The notes under the pieces are model-generated. The model searched no databases. It was given only the letters and a program-made list of their open reading frames with translations, and was not told the DNA's origin. A stretch of DNA of 64,000 bases. Origin: Pseudomonas sp. BSw22131. Its GTDB lineage: Bacteria > Pseudomonadota > Gammaproteobacteria > Pseudomonadales > Pseudomonadaceae. Of this stretch, positions 1-9,954 are shown piece by piece (positions within the stretch are counted from its first letter, which is position 1; every line of letters begins with the position of its first letter). The stretch covers positions 2,852,001 to 2,916,000 of the forward strand of contig NZ_CP113949.1 of the NCBI RefSeq assembly GCF_026810445.1, read 5' to 3'. Both the position numbers and the translations under genes were made by a program.

Positions 1-135
1 GCAGTTGCTGTGAATTTTCATGCGGCCTGTGAAACGTTGTGAAGTCGACCATCAACTGCGGTTTGCCCGTGCTAACGTCTTTGACGCGGGGTCGTCAGTG
101 GGACGATGCCCGACATACATGACGGAGCAGCGCCG

Positions 136-600
136 ATGTCTACAACCGTAACTCCCGCTGGTGGCACACCGAACAATCAGAGGTCTTCATCTTCTGCGTT
201 CGACGCCCGGCTGGACATTGCAAAGTCGAGCAAAGTGGTCGCCGATTACATGCGCCAGACGGGTAAGTCGGCCATTACGCTGCAGGACCTGACGAAGCTC
301 GCGGACAATGAGTCAGGCAAGGTTCCCGCTGATGTGTCCGAGAGTGCCAAATACCTGCAGCGCCATCCGGATGTATTCGCTGCAATCGAAACCCACGACG
401 TTGCCGGCACTGATAACCTGTCCGGCGTGTGGAACTTCGATTGGGCCGCCAACGGTGGATTGAAAGGGACTGCAACCGAGGCCATCGCCAAGATGCAGGA
501 CACCTTTGATCTGGCGATTGCCAAGTCGGCGCAGATCACTGAAATCACTACCGGCAAAAAAGCCGAGCTGGATTCGACCAAGCAGCGCCCAGGCAACTGA
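136..600 (+). CDS. HrpK-like small protein (type III secretion-associated domain)
   Basis: Soluble, Ser/Thr-rich 154-residue protein with no signal peptide or membrane segment. The start at 136 is chosen over the in-frame ATG at 106 because GGAG lies about 8 bases upstream. The middle and C-terminal part (an SGVWNFDWAA motif, then a helical tail) resembles the domain found in the Pseudomonas HrpK translocator-like proteins; this is recognition by eye. HrpK itself is several times longer, so this is at most a single-domain relative. No hrp box (GGAACC-N15/16-CCAC) is visible in the 135 bases upstream and no type III genes are nearby. A hypothetical helical protein is the alternative. Confidence 0.55.
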   Translation: MSTTVTPAGGTPNNQRSSSSAFDARLDIAKSSKVVADYMRQTGKSAITLQDLTKLADNESGKVPADVSESAKYLQRHPDVFAAIETHDVAGTDNLSGVWNFDWAANGGLKGTATEAIAKMQDTFDLAIAKSAQITEITTGKKAELDSTKQRPGN

Positions 601-626
601 CTCTGCGTTTACGGCTTTTACCAGAC

Positions 627-663
627 AAAAAAATCCCCGAATCTTGGATCCGGGGATTTTTTT
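627..663. terminator. Bidirectional intrinsic terminator
   Basis: The arms AAATCCCCG and CGGGGATTT flank a short loop, with A-runs on one side and T-runs on the other. The hairpin can therefore stop both the gene ending at 600 and the converging ABC transporter gene ending at 751. Confidence 0.85.
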
Positions 664-750
664 GACTCGATCTGCTGCAACCGGGTCAGCTCCAGGTCGG
701 CGTCGGCAGGTCAAACAGGCTTCAGCGACCACACCGTCAGACCATCGAAT

Positions 751-2604
751 TTACTCCGTGGTCTCGGCCACGCCCTGATCTTCCCCCAGAAACCCGCCAC
801 TCTGGTGGTGCCAAAGCCGCGCGTAGGTGCCGTTTTTACCGAGCAACTCGGCATGGGTGCCTTGTTCGATGATGCGTCCGTCATCCATGACGATGAGCCG
901 GTCCATGGCCGCAATCGTGGACAAACGGTGGGCGATGGCTATTACGGTTTTGCCCTGCATCATTTCATCGAGGCTTTCCTGGATGGCCACTTCGACCTCC
1001 GAATCCAGCGCGCTTGTGGCCTCATCAAGTAACAGGATCGGAGCGTTCTTGAGCATCACCCGGGCAATCGCAACGCGTTGACGCTGGCCGCCCGAGAGCT
1101 TGATACCGCGCTCACCTACAAGGGTGTCGTAGCCGGAATGCCCTTGCTTGTCGCTCAGTTGGCTGATGAATCCATCGGCTTGAGCATTGGCCGCGGCGCT
1201 GCGGATTTGCGCATCGGTCGCATCGGGACGACCGTAGGCGATGTTGTCGCGAATGGAGCGGTGCAGCAGCGACGTGTCCTGCGTGACCATGCCAATGGCG
1301 CTGCGCAGACTGTCTTGGGTGACCTGCGCAATGTTTTGGCCATCGATGCGAATCTCTCCCTTGTCCACGTCATAAAAGCGCAACAGCAGGTTGATGAGTG
1401 TGGATTTCCCGGCACCGGAGCGACCCACCAGGCCGATCTTCTCGCCCGGGCGGATGGTCAGGCTCAGAGCATCGAGTACCTGACGTTCGCCGTTGTAGTT
1501 GAAACTCACATTGTCGAAGGTCACCGCGCCGCCAGTGGTCACCAGTCCGGCCGCGTCCGGCGCATCCTGCACCTTGGGGCCGCGGGCCAGGGTGGCCATG
1601 CCGTCTTGTACGGTGCCGATGTTCTCGAAGAGTGAGGTCATTTGCCACATGATCCAGTGCGACATGCCATTGATGCGTAACGCCATGGCGGTAATCGCGG
1701 CGACGGCGCCGGTGCCGACTTCACCCTGGTGCCACAGCCACAAGGCATAACCGCCCGCGCCCATGATCAAACCGACCACCAATGCCTGATTGACGATTTC
1801 GAATTGGCTGACAAGACGCATCTGGCGTAAACCGGTGAGCTTGAAGTCCTCCATCGCAGCGCGCGCGAAGTGGGCTTCGCGTTTGGAGTGGGAGAACAGC
1901 TTTACGGTGGTGATGTTGGTGTAGGCATCCGAGATACGTCCGGTCATCGATGACCGCGCATTGGCCTGTTCCTGGCCGACCTTTCCCAGGCGCGGCACGA
2001 AGTACAGCATGGCCAGACCGAACAACGTCACCCAGGCAATGAAAGGCAGCATGAGCTTGAGGTCAAAACCGCCGGCCAAGGCAATGATGGCGATGAAGTA
2101 CACCCCGATCCCGGGTGCGATCTCGATCAGGGTAAACAGCACTTCGCGCACCGACAGCGCTGTCTGCATCACCTTGGTGGTGACACGGCCAGAGAACTCA
2201 TCGGAGAAAAACGAAAGGCTCTGTCGCAGCATCAGCCGGTGGAAGTCCCAGCGCAGCCGCAACGGCAGATTGATCGCCAATATCTGGTGCTGCACCATCG
2301 TGCGCAACGCTACCAGGCCAATGCTGGTCACCAACACGATGCCGATGCCCCACAGTACTCGGGTTTCCTGCATGGCCGCCTCGCCGCCGGACTGCCAGGT
2401 TGATAGCAGGTCCACGACCTGCCCGAGAAAGGAAAAGAGCCAGGCTTCGTACATCGAAACACCGGCACTGAGCACCGCGAGTGCGAGGATATAGCCGCGA
2501 GCGCCCCGTGTGCAGGCCCAGAGAAACCGCGCCAGACCATCGGGCGGTGGCGGTACTTCATCGGGAGGGAAGGGGTCTAGCCATTGTTCAAACGCGCGAA
2601 GCAT
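751..2604 (-). CDS. ABC exporter, fused permease/ATPase (MsbA/multidrug type)
   Basis: Half-transporter of 617 residues. An N-terminal six-helix membrane domain (about residues 35-330) is followed by an ATPase domain (about 360-600). Walker A GRSGAGKST lies near 395, the signature LSGGQRQR near 503, and Walker B ILLLDEATSALD near 523, so the ATPase looks active. Such proteins work as dimers in the inner membrane and export lipids, drugs or peptides; the substrate cannot be told here. The start at 2604 has GGAG 7 bases upstream and is preferred to the longer frame from 2643. The gene stands alone and converges on the terminator at 627-663. Confidence 0.9.
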   Translation of the reverse strand: MLRAFEQWLDPFPPDEVPPPPDGLARFLWACTRGARGYILALAVLSAGVSMYEAWLFSFLGQVVDLLSTWQSGGEAAMQETRVLWGIGIVLVTSIGLVALRTMVQHQILAINLPLRLRWDFHRLMLRQSLSFFSDEFSGRVTTKVMQTALSVREVLFTLIEIAPGIGVYFIAIIALAGGFDLKLMLPFIAWVTLFGLAMLYFVPRLGKVGQEQANARSSMTGRISDAYTNITTVKLFSHSKREAHFARAAMEDFKLTGLRQMRLVSQFEIVNQALVVGLIMGAGGYALWLWHQGEVGTGAVAAITAMALRINGMSHWIMWQMTSLFENIGTVQDGMATLARGPKVQDAPDAAGLVTTGGAVTFDNVSFNYNGERQVLDALSLTIRPGEKIGLVGRSGAGKSTLINLLLRFYDVDKGEIRIDGQNIAQVTQDSLRSAIGMVTQDTSLLHRSIRDNIAYGRPDATDAQIRSAAANAQADGFISQLSDKQGHSGYDTLVGERGIKLSGGQRQRVAIARVMLKNAPILLLDEATSALDSEVEVAIQESLDEMMQGKTVIAIAHRLSTIAAMDRLIVMDDGRIIEQGTHAELLGKNGTYARLWHHQSGGFLGEDQGVAETTE

Positions 2605-2978
2605 AGTGATCTCCAAAACGATCCAGTAAGGAGATTCTGGCATTTAATGACCGGCTTGAGGGTTTTGTAGGGGAAGTCAGTTATTCGGCCAGCAGCTTTT
2701 CTACTTGATCGTCTGCGAAGGGCGGGGAGCCGTGGTGTGCAGGAATCAATACGGTTGGCCGGAGTGATGGGCACATTGCTGAGTCAGGAAGCAGATGCTG
2801 CCTTGTCTCGGCAAAGCCGTCTGCGCATCAATGCATTTTCAAGCTCGACATAAAGGCCCGGCGACTTCAGCCGGGCCCACGATTGATGCTGTCGCTTTGG
2901 TGCCCTGCCATACAGCGCCGTAATCGCTTCTGTGCTGTGCCGAGTCGCTTTTTTCTTGGGGGCGGTGTTTGGAAGTCC
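2605..2978. other. Intergenic region, 374 bases, no gene seen
   Basis: No credible coding sequence. Apart from the ribosome-binding site of the ABC gene and the hairpin at 2855-2877, nothing is recognised. Confidence 0.6.
2855..2877 (-). terminator. Hairpin downstream of the DUF2628 gene
   Basis: Perfect 8-bp stem GGCCCGGC/GCCGGGCC with a 7-base loop. On the minus strand it is followed by TTTA, so it could end the gene whose stop is at 2979. The T-tract is short. Confidence 0.5.
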
Positions 2979-3407
2979 TTAGAAACGCATGCCTTTAAAG
3001 GGATTCCAGCCCTGTTCGCCTTTTACTTCTTTAAGGTAATAGGCGTAGTTCGTCACGATGGCGTACGTGAAGGAAAATCCGACACCCAAACCGTTGTCCA
3101 GAGCCTTTGGAAACTCCATTCCCAATATCGCGAAGATGACGACTAACACGACGTACACGAGAAATATCGTGCCTAGAAGGGCCAGGTTTTTCTTCCATAG
3201 ACCGAGCACGAAGAGGTAGATCGGACCGAAGAAAAACGCGATCACGTTGGCGTTGATCAACACTTTTTTACCGAAGGTAGGCAGTGTTTTTAGTGCTGCC
3301 TTGTAGCGGGGGTCGCCGGGTGCTCCGTTTGTGTCGAAGAAGGCAAAACGTTCCTGCCATTTCGCACTGTATTTGCTCGTGCCTTGAACCTGTTCGGTGG
3401 TGCTCAT
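2979..3407 (-). CDS. DUF2628 family membrane protein
   Basis: A 142-residue protein with a polar N-terminal third containing a YSAKWQERFAFFD motif. Three hydrophobic segments follow in the C-terminal two thirds (around IAFFFGPIYLFVLG, a long LLGTIFLVYVVLVVIFAILG stretch, and a weaker one). This arrangement and the aromatic motif match the DUF2628 family of small inner-membrane proteins of unknown function. The start at 3407 follows AGGGACAG; the longer frame to 3458 has no such signal. No neighbour suggests a role. Confidence 0.75.
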   Translation of the reverse strand: MSTTEQVQGTSKYSAKWQERFAFFDTNGAPGDPRYKAALKTLPTFGKKVLINANVIAFFFGPIYLFVLGLWKKNLALLGTIFLVYVVLVVIFAILGMEFPKALDNGLGVGFSFTYAIVTNYAYYLKEVKGEQGWNPFKGMRF

Positions 3408-3712
3408 GGTTGCTGTCCCTCTGTTCCATTGATGGGTGTTTTCTTCCGGGAATTCCATTCATATCTTTCCAGGTGTCATTACCTCCGGCACTACAAGTGA
3501 GTAAATCTTCGATTAGGTGTCCGGACTTCGTTTGCCCCCGAACACGTCGCAAATGTCGACCGGTCAGGGCATGTGCCTTGCGCACATCCAAAATCACCGG
3601 GCTAGCTTCGCAGTATTCTACCCTTGAAGAAAGCTGAACCGGTTCATCTGCTGGCAACCCCGTCCACAACATTAGCATTCGCGAATGCCAGGCATCCGAA
3701 GGAGTTCGAACA

Positions 3713-4303
3713 ATGGCGCTGGCTCGACGTCAGTTCAATACACTCACCTTGCTGAGCCTTCTCGGCGTTGGAGCACTGACCATGAAACACACGGACGCTG
3801 CGAACGCCTTGCAGACTTTGATGCTGAAAGCCAATGGAGGCATTCCGAACAACCCGACGCTGCCCGTGCTGATTTACCCCGCCGCGCTCGACGTGACCGG
3901 CGCTGATCCGGCATCTCTGTTTGAACGCACGTTCGCGGCCAATGGCTGGCCGCCGCAATGGCGCTACGGAGTCTTCACCTACCACCACTATCACACCCGT
4001 GGGCACGAGGTGCTGGGTGTCTATGCCGGCAAGGCGCGATTGATGCTGGGAGGACCAAATGCCCACGTGATCGAGGTGAAGGCCGGCGATGTGTTGTTGC
4101 TGCCTGCCGGGACAGGGCATTGCAACCTCGGCTCAAGCAACGACTTTAGGGTAGTCGGCGCTTATCCGCCCGGGCAGGAGGGCGATATCAATCGTGACCC
4201 GGCCACGCCTGCGCAGATAGCACAGATTGCACACCTGCCGTTTCCCCACACCGATCCAGTGCTGGGCAATGACGGCGGAGTAGTGGAGCACTGGCGCAGT
4301 TGA
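3713..4303 (+). CDS. Cupin-fold protein, probably exported
   Basis: A 196-residue single-domain cupin. HYHTRGHEVLGVYAG carries the first-motif histidines and glutamate, and PAGTGHCNLG is the second motif, so a metal site looks complete. The order resembles YjlB-type cupins. The N-terminus (ARRQF followed by a hydrophobic run to about residue 23) resembles a Tat signal, which would place the protein in the periplasm; this is inference, since the hydrophobic stretch is short. AAGGAG lies 8 bases before the ATG. It is a single gene with no catalytic assignment. Confidence 0.75.
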   Translation: MALARRQFNTLTLLSLLGVGALTMKHTDAANALQTLMLKANGGIPNNPTLPVLIYPAALDVTGADPASLFERTFAANGWPPQWRYGVFTYHHYHTRGHEVLGVYAGKARLMLGGPNAHVIEVKAGDVLLLPAGTGHCNLGSSNDFRVVGAYPPGQEGDINRDPATPAQIAQIAHLPFPHTDPVLGNDGGVVEHWRS

Positions 4304-4548
4304 AGATCTTTACGGTTTTTTTACGGCGCCTCGCTTTTCGATACCGATAATGAGCGCGGGTTTTTTCAAACGCCTGCTGCGACGAATATGACGCGTGTTT
4401 AATGCACAGTCGTGCTGCGTTGCACCTCAGACATCGTCGTCTGCAATCTGCGTGGCCTACAAGGCATCGCTGCATCCCGACCAGTCCATCCATTCGGCTC
4501 TGAATCCCAAGAATTTGCGCTTCGGCCACCCACTTCGAGACGCAGAAA

Positions 4549-6450
4549 TTGAGCGATAACCGATCCAGTTTTACTGAAGCCACTGCGCCCAAAACTTCAG
4601 CGGCGGCGATGCTGGTTGCTGCGGTCGGCGTGGTATACGGCGACATCGGAACAAGCCCCCTTTACACGCTCAAAGAAGTCTTCTCGGGTCACTACGGCGT
4701 CCAGGCGAACGAAGCCGGTGTGTTGGGCATTCTGTCGCTTATTTTCTGGTCCCTTATCTGGGTGGTGTCCGCAAAATACGTACTGTTCATTCTGCGCGCA
4801 GATAATCAGGGCGAAGGCGGGATCATGGCATTGACGGCTTTGGCCCGGCGTGCGTCCGCGCACTATCCCCTACTGAGCAAAACCCTGGTATTACTTGGGG
4901 TGTTTGGCGCCGCGCTGTTTTATGGCGACAGCATGATCACTCCGGCCATCTCCGTACTCTCGGCCGTTGAAGGGCTGCAACTTGCTTTCGACGGAATAGA
5001 GAACTGGGTGGTGCCGCTGTCAGTGGTAGTTCTGGTCGGTTTGTTCTTGATACAGAGACACGGGACGGCGCGCCTCGGCGTGCTGTTCGGACCGGTGATG
5101 GTGCTGTGGTTTACGGTGCTGGGGGGACTCGGCATCTACGGCATCTTGCAGCGTCCTGAAGTACTTCAAGCACTGAATCCGGTCTGGGCAGTCAACTTTT
5201 TTGCGGCGTATCCGGGCATCGGCATCACCATACTGGGCGCCGTTGTACTGGCCTTGACCGGCGCGGAGGCGCTGTATGCCGACATGGGGCACTTCGGACG
5301 CAAGCCGATTGCCCGTGCCTGGTTCTTGCTGGTACTGCCGGGCCTTGCGCTGAATTACTTTGGGCAGGGCGCGCTCATATTGGGCAACCCGGAAGCGGTG
5401 CGAAATCCGTTTTATCTTCTGGCGCCTGAGTGGGCGCTGTTGCCAATGGTTGCGCTGTCAACGCTGGCAACGATCATCGCGTCTCAAGCTGTGATTTCCG
5501 GCGCATTCTCACTCACACGTCAAGCCATGCAGTTGGGATACGTTCCCCGGATGTTCATCCAGCACACCTCAAGCCAGGAGCAGGGGCAGATCTACATCGG
5601 CGCCGTTAACTGGATGCTGATGGTAGGCGTAGTGCTGCTGGTCATCGGCTTTGAATCGTCCAGCGCCCTCGCGGCCGCTTACGGTGTGGCTGTCACGGGC
5701 ACGATGCTGATCACGACGATTCTGGCTTCGGCGGTTGTGCTGCTGCTGTGGAAGAGTCCCCGGTGGTTCGCGATACCGATGCTGGTGGGGTTTTTGCTGG
5801 TCGACATCCTGTTCTTCAGTGCCAACGCAGCCAAGATTTTCCAGGGAGGCGCCTTTCCTGTGGTCGCAGGCATCGTGCTGTTCATCTTGATGACGACATG
5901 GAAGAAGGGCCGCAGGATTATCCTGGAGAGGCTCGATGAAACCTCGCTTCAGTTGCCCGCTTTCATCGACAGCATTCGCGCACAGTCCCCGCACCGTGTG
6001 CGCGGCACCGCAGTTTTCCTGACAGCCAAGGCCGATGGCGTGCCGCACGCGCTGCTGCATAACCTGCTGCACAACCAGGTGCTTCATGAGCGCGTGGTGT
6101 TGCTGACTGTGGTGTCGGAAGACACGCCCAGGGTGTCGCCGGATCGAAGATTTGAAATCCAGGCGCAGGGTGAGGGCTTCTACAGGGTCAGTCTGCACTT
6201 TGGTTTTATCGAGCAGCCTGATGTCCCGCAAGCGCTGAAGCTTTGCCAGATGAACGACCTGCGTTTCGATCCGATGAAAACGACCTTTTTTCTCAGTCGC
6301 GAAACGGTTATTTCCACCTCTCGCACAGGAATGTCGCGCTGGAGAGAGCGCCTGTTTTCGGTGATGTTGAAAAACGCCAACGGAAACCTGAAGTACTTCA
6401 AGCTTCCGCTCAACCGTGTCATCGAGCTGGGTACACAGGTCGAGATGTGA
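4549..6450 (+). CDS. kup: Kup-type potassium uptake transporter
   Basis: A 633-residue protein with about 12 membrane segments and a roughly 180-residue cytoplasmic C-terminal domain, the usual length and plan of Kup/TrkD. The family hallmark [17 protein letters not shown] is at residues 27-43. Kup performs K+ (probably K+/H+) uptake in the inner membrane and matters at low pH, which fits the acid-related genes that follow. The start is TTG, with GAGA about 9 bases upstream, and gives the expected family N-terminus. It converges tail to tail with the AspT gene, 25 bases apart. Confidence 0.95.
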   Translation: MSDNRSSFTEATAPKTSAAAMLVAAVGVVYGDIGTSPLYTLKEVFSGHYGVQANEAGVLGILSLIFWSLIWVVSAKYVLFILRADNQGEGGIMALTALARRASAHYPLLSKTLVLLGVFGAALFYGDSMITPAISVLSAVEGLQLAFDGIENWVVPLSVVVLVGLFLIQRHGTARLGVLFGPVMVLWFTVLGGLGIYGILQRPEVLQALNPVWAVNFFAAYPGIGITILGAVVLALTGAEALYADMGHFGRKPIARAWFLLVLPGLALNYFGQGALILGNPEAVRNPFYLLAPEWALLPMVALSTLATIIASQAVISGAFSLTRQAMQLGYVPRMFIQHTSSQEQGQIYIGAVNWMLMVGVVLLVIGFESSSALAAAYGVAVTGTMLITTILASAVVLLLWKSPRWFAIPMLVGFLLVDILFFSANAAKIFQGGAFPVVAGIVLFILMTTWKKGRRIILERLDETSLQLPAFIDSIRAQSPHRVRGTAVFLTAKADGVPHALLHNLLHNQVLHERVVLLTVVSEDTPRVSPDRRFEIQAQGEGFYRVSLHFGFIEQPDVPQALKLCQMNDLRFDPMKTTFFLSRETVISTSRTGMSRWRERLFSVMLKNANGNLKYFKLPLNRVIELGTQVEM

Positions 6451-6475
6451 CCTGCTTACTCGATTCCCACGCATC

Positions 6476-8200
6476 TTACTGGGCCAGAATCATCGCGAAA
6501 TAGCCAAACACCGTCAGCAAAATGCCGGACACCGCATAAGCCACTGGAAAGCCAATCCAGGGCACGGTGCTGTCGATTTCTTTAGCGGCTTCACGCGCGG
6601 GACCAGAATGACTTCGCGCGCCTGCTACGCCGCCCATGAGGATCGCGGGGTTGATCTTGAAGACATGAAACCCCACCGCCCAGACGATAAAGGGCGGGAT
6701 CGTACAGGCCACGAAACCGAGGAAAAAGATCTTCAACGCGATGATTGCGCTGATTTGCGAAACGAGATTTGCACCCGCATTCACGCCGACAATCGCGACA
6801 AAGAAAATCAGTCCCATGTCTTCAAGAATATTGCGCGCAGCGTTCGGTGTGTTGCCGAAGAATCGAACCCGCGACACCAGCGACGAAACAATAATCCCCG
6901 AGACCAACAGCCCGCCAGCGTTGCCCAAACCAACTGCCGCACCGAATGCCGGTACTTGAATCAGGCCGATCAGCAACCCAAGAACCATACCCAGCGACAG
7001 CGTCAGGAGATCCGTCGCGGTACTCGGCCGGGCCACTTTGCCAAGTAAGGCCGTGGCTTTGTCGATGGCACTGCGAAGACCGATCAGGTGCATGACATCG
7101 AGTCGTTGCAGGCGCGTTTCCAGGCCGACGGGAATTGGCGCGCCGCCGCGTTCAATACCTACCAACTGCACTTGTCCTGCAATCGGCGACTGGCTGAAAT
7201 CCTTGAGCGCCTTGCCTATGGCGTCGTGGTGAGTCACCAGGATGACCGCCTCATCCAAGGGTATATTCAGCGCCCGCGCGTCTGGTACTTCAGGGCCGAT
7301 AAGCCCCATGTGGTCGGTCAATGCATCCAGGCTGCCACCAAGGGCAATCACGTCGCCCAATTGCAGTACCAACGCCGGGTCCGCACCCAGCAGCTTGTCA
7401 CCCCGCTCGACATTCTCGATTTGGTAGAGCGCGAAGCGTTCGCGAAATTGCGCGATGCTTCGCCCCGCCAATTCTTGATTCACCAACCTGTAAGCGCGAA
7501 GGTCAAACGGACGATACCCGCTGAGCCCTGCGTCATCGACATTGGGCACACCGTGTTCGATCTCATAGTCTTTGGCCGCCTTGCGCGCATCGACTCGCCA
7601 CCAGCGTGGCAGGTACTTGCAGATCAGAATGATGCCGACCGTTCCCCAGATATAGGTGATGCCATAGGACAACGCGATCATCGCCGTCGCTGCCGCCGCC
7701 GTTGTGCCGGGCGGCAGGGGCACGACTCCCGAGGTGATGGCCTGCTCGGCTGAGCCAATGGCGGCCGACATGGTCTGCGAACCGGCGAGAATACCGCCCG
7801 CTGCGCCCACCGGAAGGGCCAGCAGCCGAACACCGAGCACGACGATGCCAAGTCCCAGAAACGACGAGAGAATGGCCAGGAACGTGAACTTCAGGCCATC
7901 TCCCTTCAAGCTATTGATGAATGAAGGACCGACGCGCAGCCCGACCCCGTACATAAACAAGTAATAAAACAGACTCTTGGTGAAGTTATCGAGCTCGAAA
8001 TGCACGCCGTAGTAAGACGCCCAGGTTGCAATGGCGCAGCCGATTACGATCGCCCCGGCTACCGCGCCAAGCCCATAGCCCTTGATCGTGCCCCGGCCCA
8101 CCCAGACGGACAGGCCCACCACCAGAAAGAGAAGGATGTAGGGGTTGTGTTGCAGAAAGGTAAAGAAAGCATTCACGTCGATTCGCACCCGGCTGGTCAC
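6476..8200 (-). CDS. AspT-family amino acid antiporter
   Basis: A 574-residue membrane protein of the aspartate:alanine exchanger family. Two multi-helix halves flank a central soluble region (about residues 205-375) with two RCK_C/TrkA_C-like domains. Both halves carry the family's repeated pattern (GGILAGSQTMSAAIGSAEQA in the first, GGVAGARSHSGPAREAAKEI in the second). Characterised AspT swaps aspartate for alanine beside an aspartate 4-decarboxylase. Here the upstream partner, 43 bases away on the same strand, is glutamate decarboxylase, so glutamate/GABA exchange is inferred. The start is uncertain: GTG at 8200 or GTG at 8176, neither with a good ribosome site. Confidence 0.88.
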   Translation of the reverse strand: MTSRVRIDVNAFFTFLQHNPYILLFLVVGLSVWVGRGTIKGYGLGAVAGAIVIGCAIATWASYYGVHFELDNFTKSLFYYLFMYGVGLRVGPSFINSLKGDGLKFTFLAILSSFLGLGIVVLGVRLLALPVGAAGGILAGSQTMSAAIGSAEQAITSGVVPLPPGTTAAAATAMIALSYGITYIWGTVGIILICKYLPRWWRVDARKAAKDYEIEHGVPNVDDAGLSGYRPFDLRAYRLVNQELAGRSIAQFRERFALYQIENVERGDKLLGADPALVLQLGDVIALGGSLDALTDHMGLIGPEVPDARALNIPLDEAVILVTHHDAIGKALKDFSQSPIAGQVQLVGIERGGAPIPVGLETRLQRLDVMHLIGLRSAIDKATALLGKVARPSTATDLLTLSLGMVLGLLIGLIQVPAFGAAVGLGNAGGLLVSGIIVSSLVSRVRFFGNTPNAARNILEDMGLIFFVAIVGVNAGANLVSQISAIIALKIFFLGFVACTIPPFIVWAVGFHVFKINPAILMGGVAGARSHSGPAREAAKEIDSTVPWIGFPVAYAVSGILLTVFGYFAMILAQ

Positions 8201-8243
8201 GCTAAGGCACCGGGCATCGAGGCCCGGTGAGTGTGGTGTGCGT

Positions 8244-9674
8244 TCAGGCGACGTTCGGGGTGTCAGCCGGAATCACCGGAGTTGCGATGGCGCCATGGCT
8301 GAAGCTGGGGCCCGCATCAGAGTGCTCGACCCGATTCTTTTGCAGATAGTCCAGAGCCTTGCGCAGGTCGTCCAGCAGCAGTGCGACGAGGTCGCGACTT
8401 ACGCCATGTCGCACCAAAACCCGCTGCACTACGATGTTTTGCCGATCAGACGGCAGAGGGTAGGAGGCGATCTGCCAACCGCGCATGCGCACCCGTTCCG
8501 ACAGATCATAGAGCGTGAAGCCATGGTCGATTCCGTCCTTGAGCTTGTAGCAAACCGCCGGCAGGCCGTCTTTCCCGTTGTAGACCAGCTCCAGCGAAGG
8601 GAACTTCAGGATTTCCGCCGCCAGCCACTGCGCCGTGTCGGAGCAGGCTTGCTGAATGCGCGTGTAACCGTCGCGTCCAAGGCGCAGAAAGTTGTAGTAC
8701 TGAGCAATGATTTCACCGCCTGGCCGGCTGAAATTCAGCGCGAAGGTCGCCATGTTGCCGCCCAGGTAGTCCACGTAAAAGATCAGCTCTTCTGGCAAGT
8801 CATCAGTGGAACGCCAGATCACCCAGCCGACGCCCAGCGGTGCCAGGCCATATTTGTGGCCTGAGGCGTTGATGGATTTGACGCGCTCGATCACGAAGTC
8901 CCACTCCAGCTCCTGCTGGATAAACGGCGCGATGAAGCCGCCACTGGCGGCGTCAACATGGATCGGGATATCAAGGCCGAGATCGCGTTGCATCGCGTCC
9001 AGTTCAGCCGCCAGAGCTGCCACGGGTTCATAGATGCCGGTGAAGGTCACGCCCAGGGTCGCTATAACACCAATCGTGTTGTCGTCACAGTATTCACGAA
9101 GGTCGGCTGGCAGCAGGCCAAGCGCGTTGCCACGCAGCGGCACCTCGCGAATTTCCACATCAAAGTACCGTGCAAACTTTTTCCAGCAGATCTGTACGGG
9201 ACCGCACACAAAGTTCGGCTTGTCGGTCGGCAGGCCCGCCGCTTCCCTGCGTTTTTTCCAGCTCCACTTCAGGGCCAGGCCGCCGAGCATCGCAGCCTCA
9301 CTGGACCCCGTGGTTGAGCAACCAACGGTTTGCCACGACTTCGGTGCATGCCACAGGTCCGCAATGATGTGCACGCAGCGGTTTTCGATCTCCGCCGTCT
9401 GGGGGTACTCGTCTTTGTCAATCATGTTTTTGTCGAGAGCATCGGCCATCAACTGCTTCACTTCCGGCTCGACCCAGGTGGTGCAGAATGTCGCCAGGTT
9501 CTGTCGGGAGTTGCCATCAAGCAGCAACTCGTCGCGCACAAGGTTGTAGGCGGCGGAGGGCGTGGTTGACTGATTGGGGAGCCGGTACTTGGGCAATTTA
9601 TGCTGAGAGGAGCCACTGGAGTAAACGTCTTCGATGGCTTGATCCTGAATCTCTACGGTTTTATGAAGTGCCAT
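8244..9674 (-). CDS. gadB: Glutamate decarboxylase (PLP-dependent)
   Basis: Converts glutamate to GABA and CO2, consuming one cytoplasmic proton. The 476-residue length equals that of GadA/GadB. The PLP lysine is K274 in INASGHKYG, preceded by the cofactor-binding HVDAASGG near 239-246 and TTGSSEA at 121-127. The N-terminal segment SSQHKLPKY also fits the family, in which it takes part in pH-dependent folding. AGGA stands 6 bases before the ATG. It forms a two-gene unit with the AspT-type antiporter and has an ANR-like site about 190 bases upstream. Confidence 0.95.
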   Translation of the reverse strand: MALHKTVEIQDQAIEDVYSSGSSQHKLPKYRLPNQSTTPSAAYNLVRDELLLDGNSRQNLATFCTTWVEPEVKQLMADALDKNMIDKDEYPQTAEIENRCVHIIADLWHAPKSWQTVGCSTTGSSEAAMLGGLALKWSWKKRREAAGLPTDKPNFVCGPVQICWKKFARYFDVEIREVPLRGNALGLLPADLREYCDDNTIGVIATLGVTFTGIYEPVAALAAELDAMQRDLGLDIPIHVDAASGGFIAPFIQQELEWDFVIERVKSINASGHKYGLAPLGVGWVIWRSTDDLPEELIFYVDYLGGNMATFALNFSRPGGEIIAQYYNFLRLGRDGYTRIQQACSDTAQWLAAEILKFPSLELVYNGKDGLPAVCYKLKDGIDHGFTLYDLSERVRMRGWQIASYPLPSDRQNIVVQRVLVRHGVSRDLVALLLDDLRKALDYLQKNRVEHSDAGPSFSHGAIATPVIPADTPNVA

Positions 9675-9870
9675 GAAATCCTGCTCTTGAGTGAGGGAAA
9701 TGGCGTAGACGCTGATCGATAGCGACCGATCTGGCTGCGTCAGGAAGAGAGCGAACTAACGGCTAGCAAAAGTTGGTAGTTGTCAGTGAATGAACCGCCA
9801 GCGCCCTGCGTACGGGCGAACAGCTGAGCATTCACCGTGCCCGATGGTGCGCGGGTTTTATCCCCGGACA

Positions 9871-9884
9871 TTGACAAAGATCAT
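9871..9884. promoter_or_regulatory. Imperfect ANR/FNR box upstream of gadB
   Basis: TTGACAAAGATCAT matches 8 of the 10 conserved positions of TTGAT-N4-ATCAA. It lies between gadB (start 9674) and the Crp/Fnr gene (stop 9955). The distance to gadB is longer than usual for a class II site, so activity is uncertain. Confidence 0.4.
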
Positions 9885-9954
9885 TAACGGCGCAGATGTC
9901 TCGAATTGCTGCGAGCCTGGGACCACCGACTTAAGGCGATCCAACCGATCTGGA

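Noticed and set aside
1..135. hrp box upstream of the HrpK-like gene
   Set aside because: No GGAACC-N15/16-CCAC pattern could be found in this stretch.
5569..6474. 301-codon minus-strand frame
   Set aside because: Antisense to kup and compositionally typical of a shadow frame.
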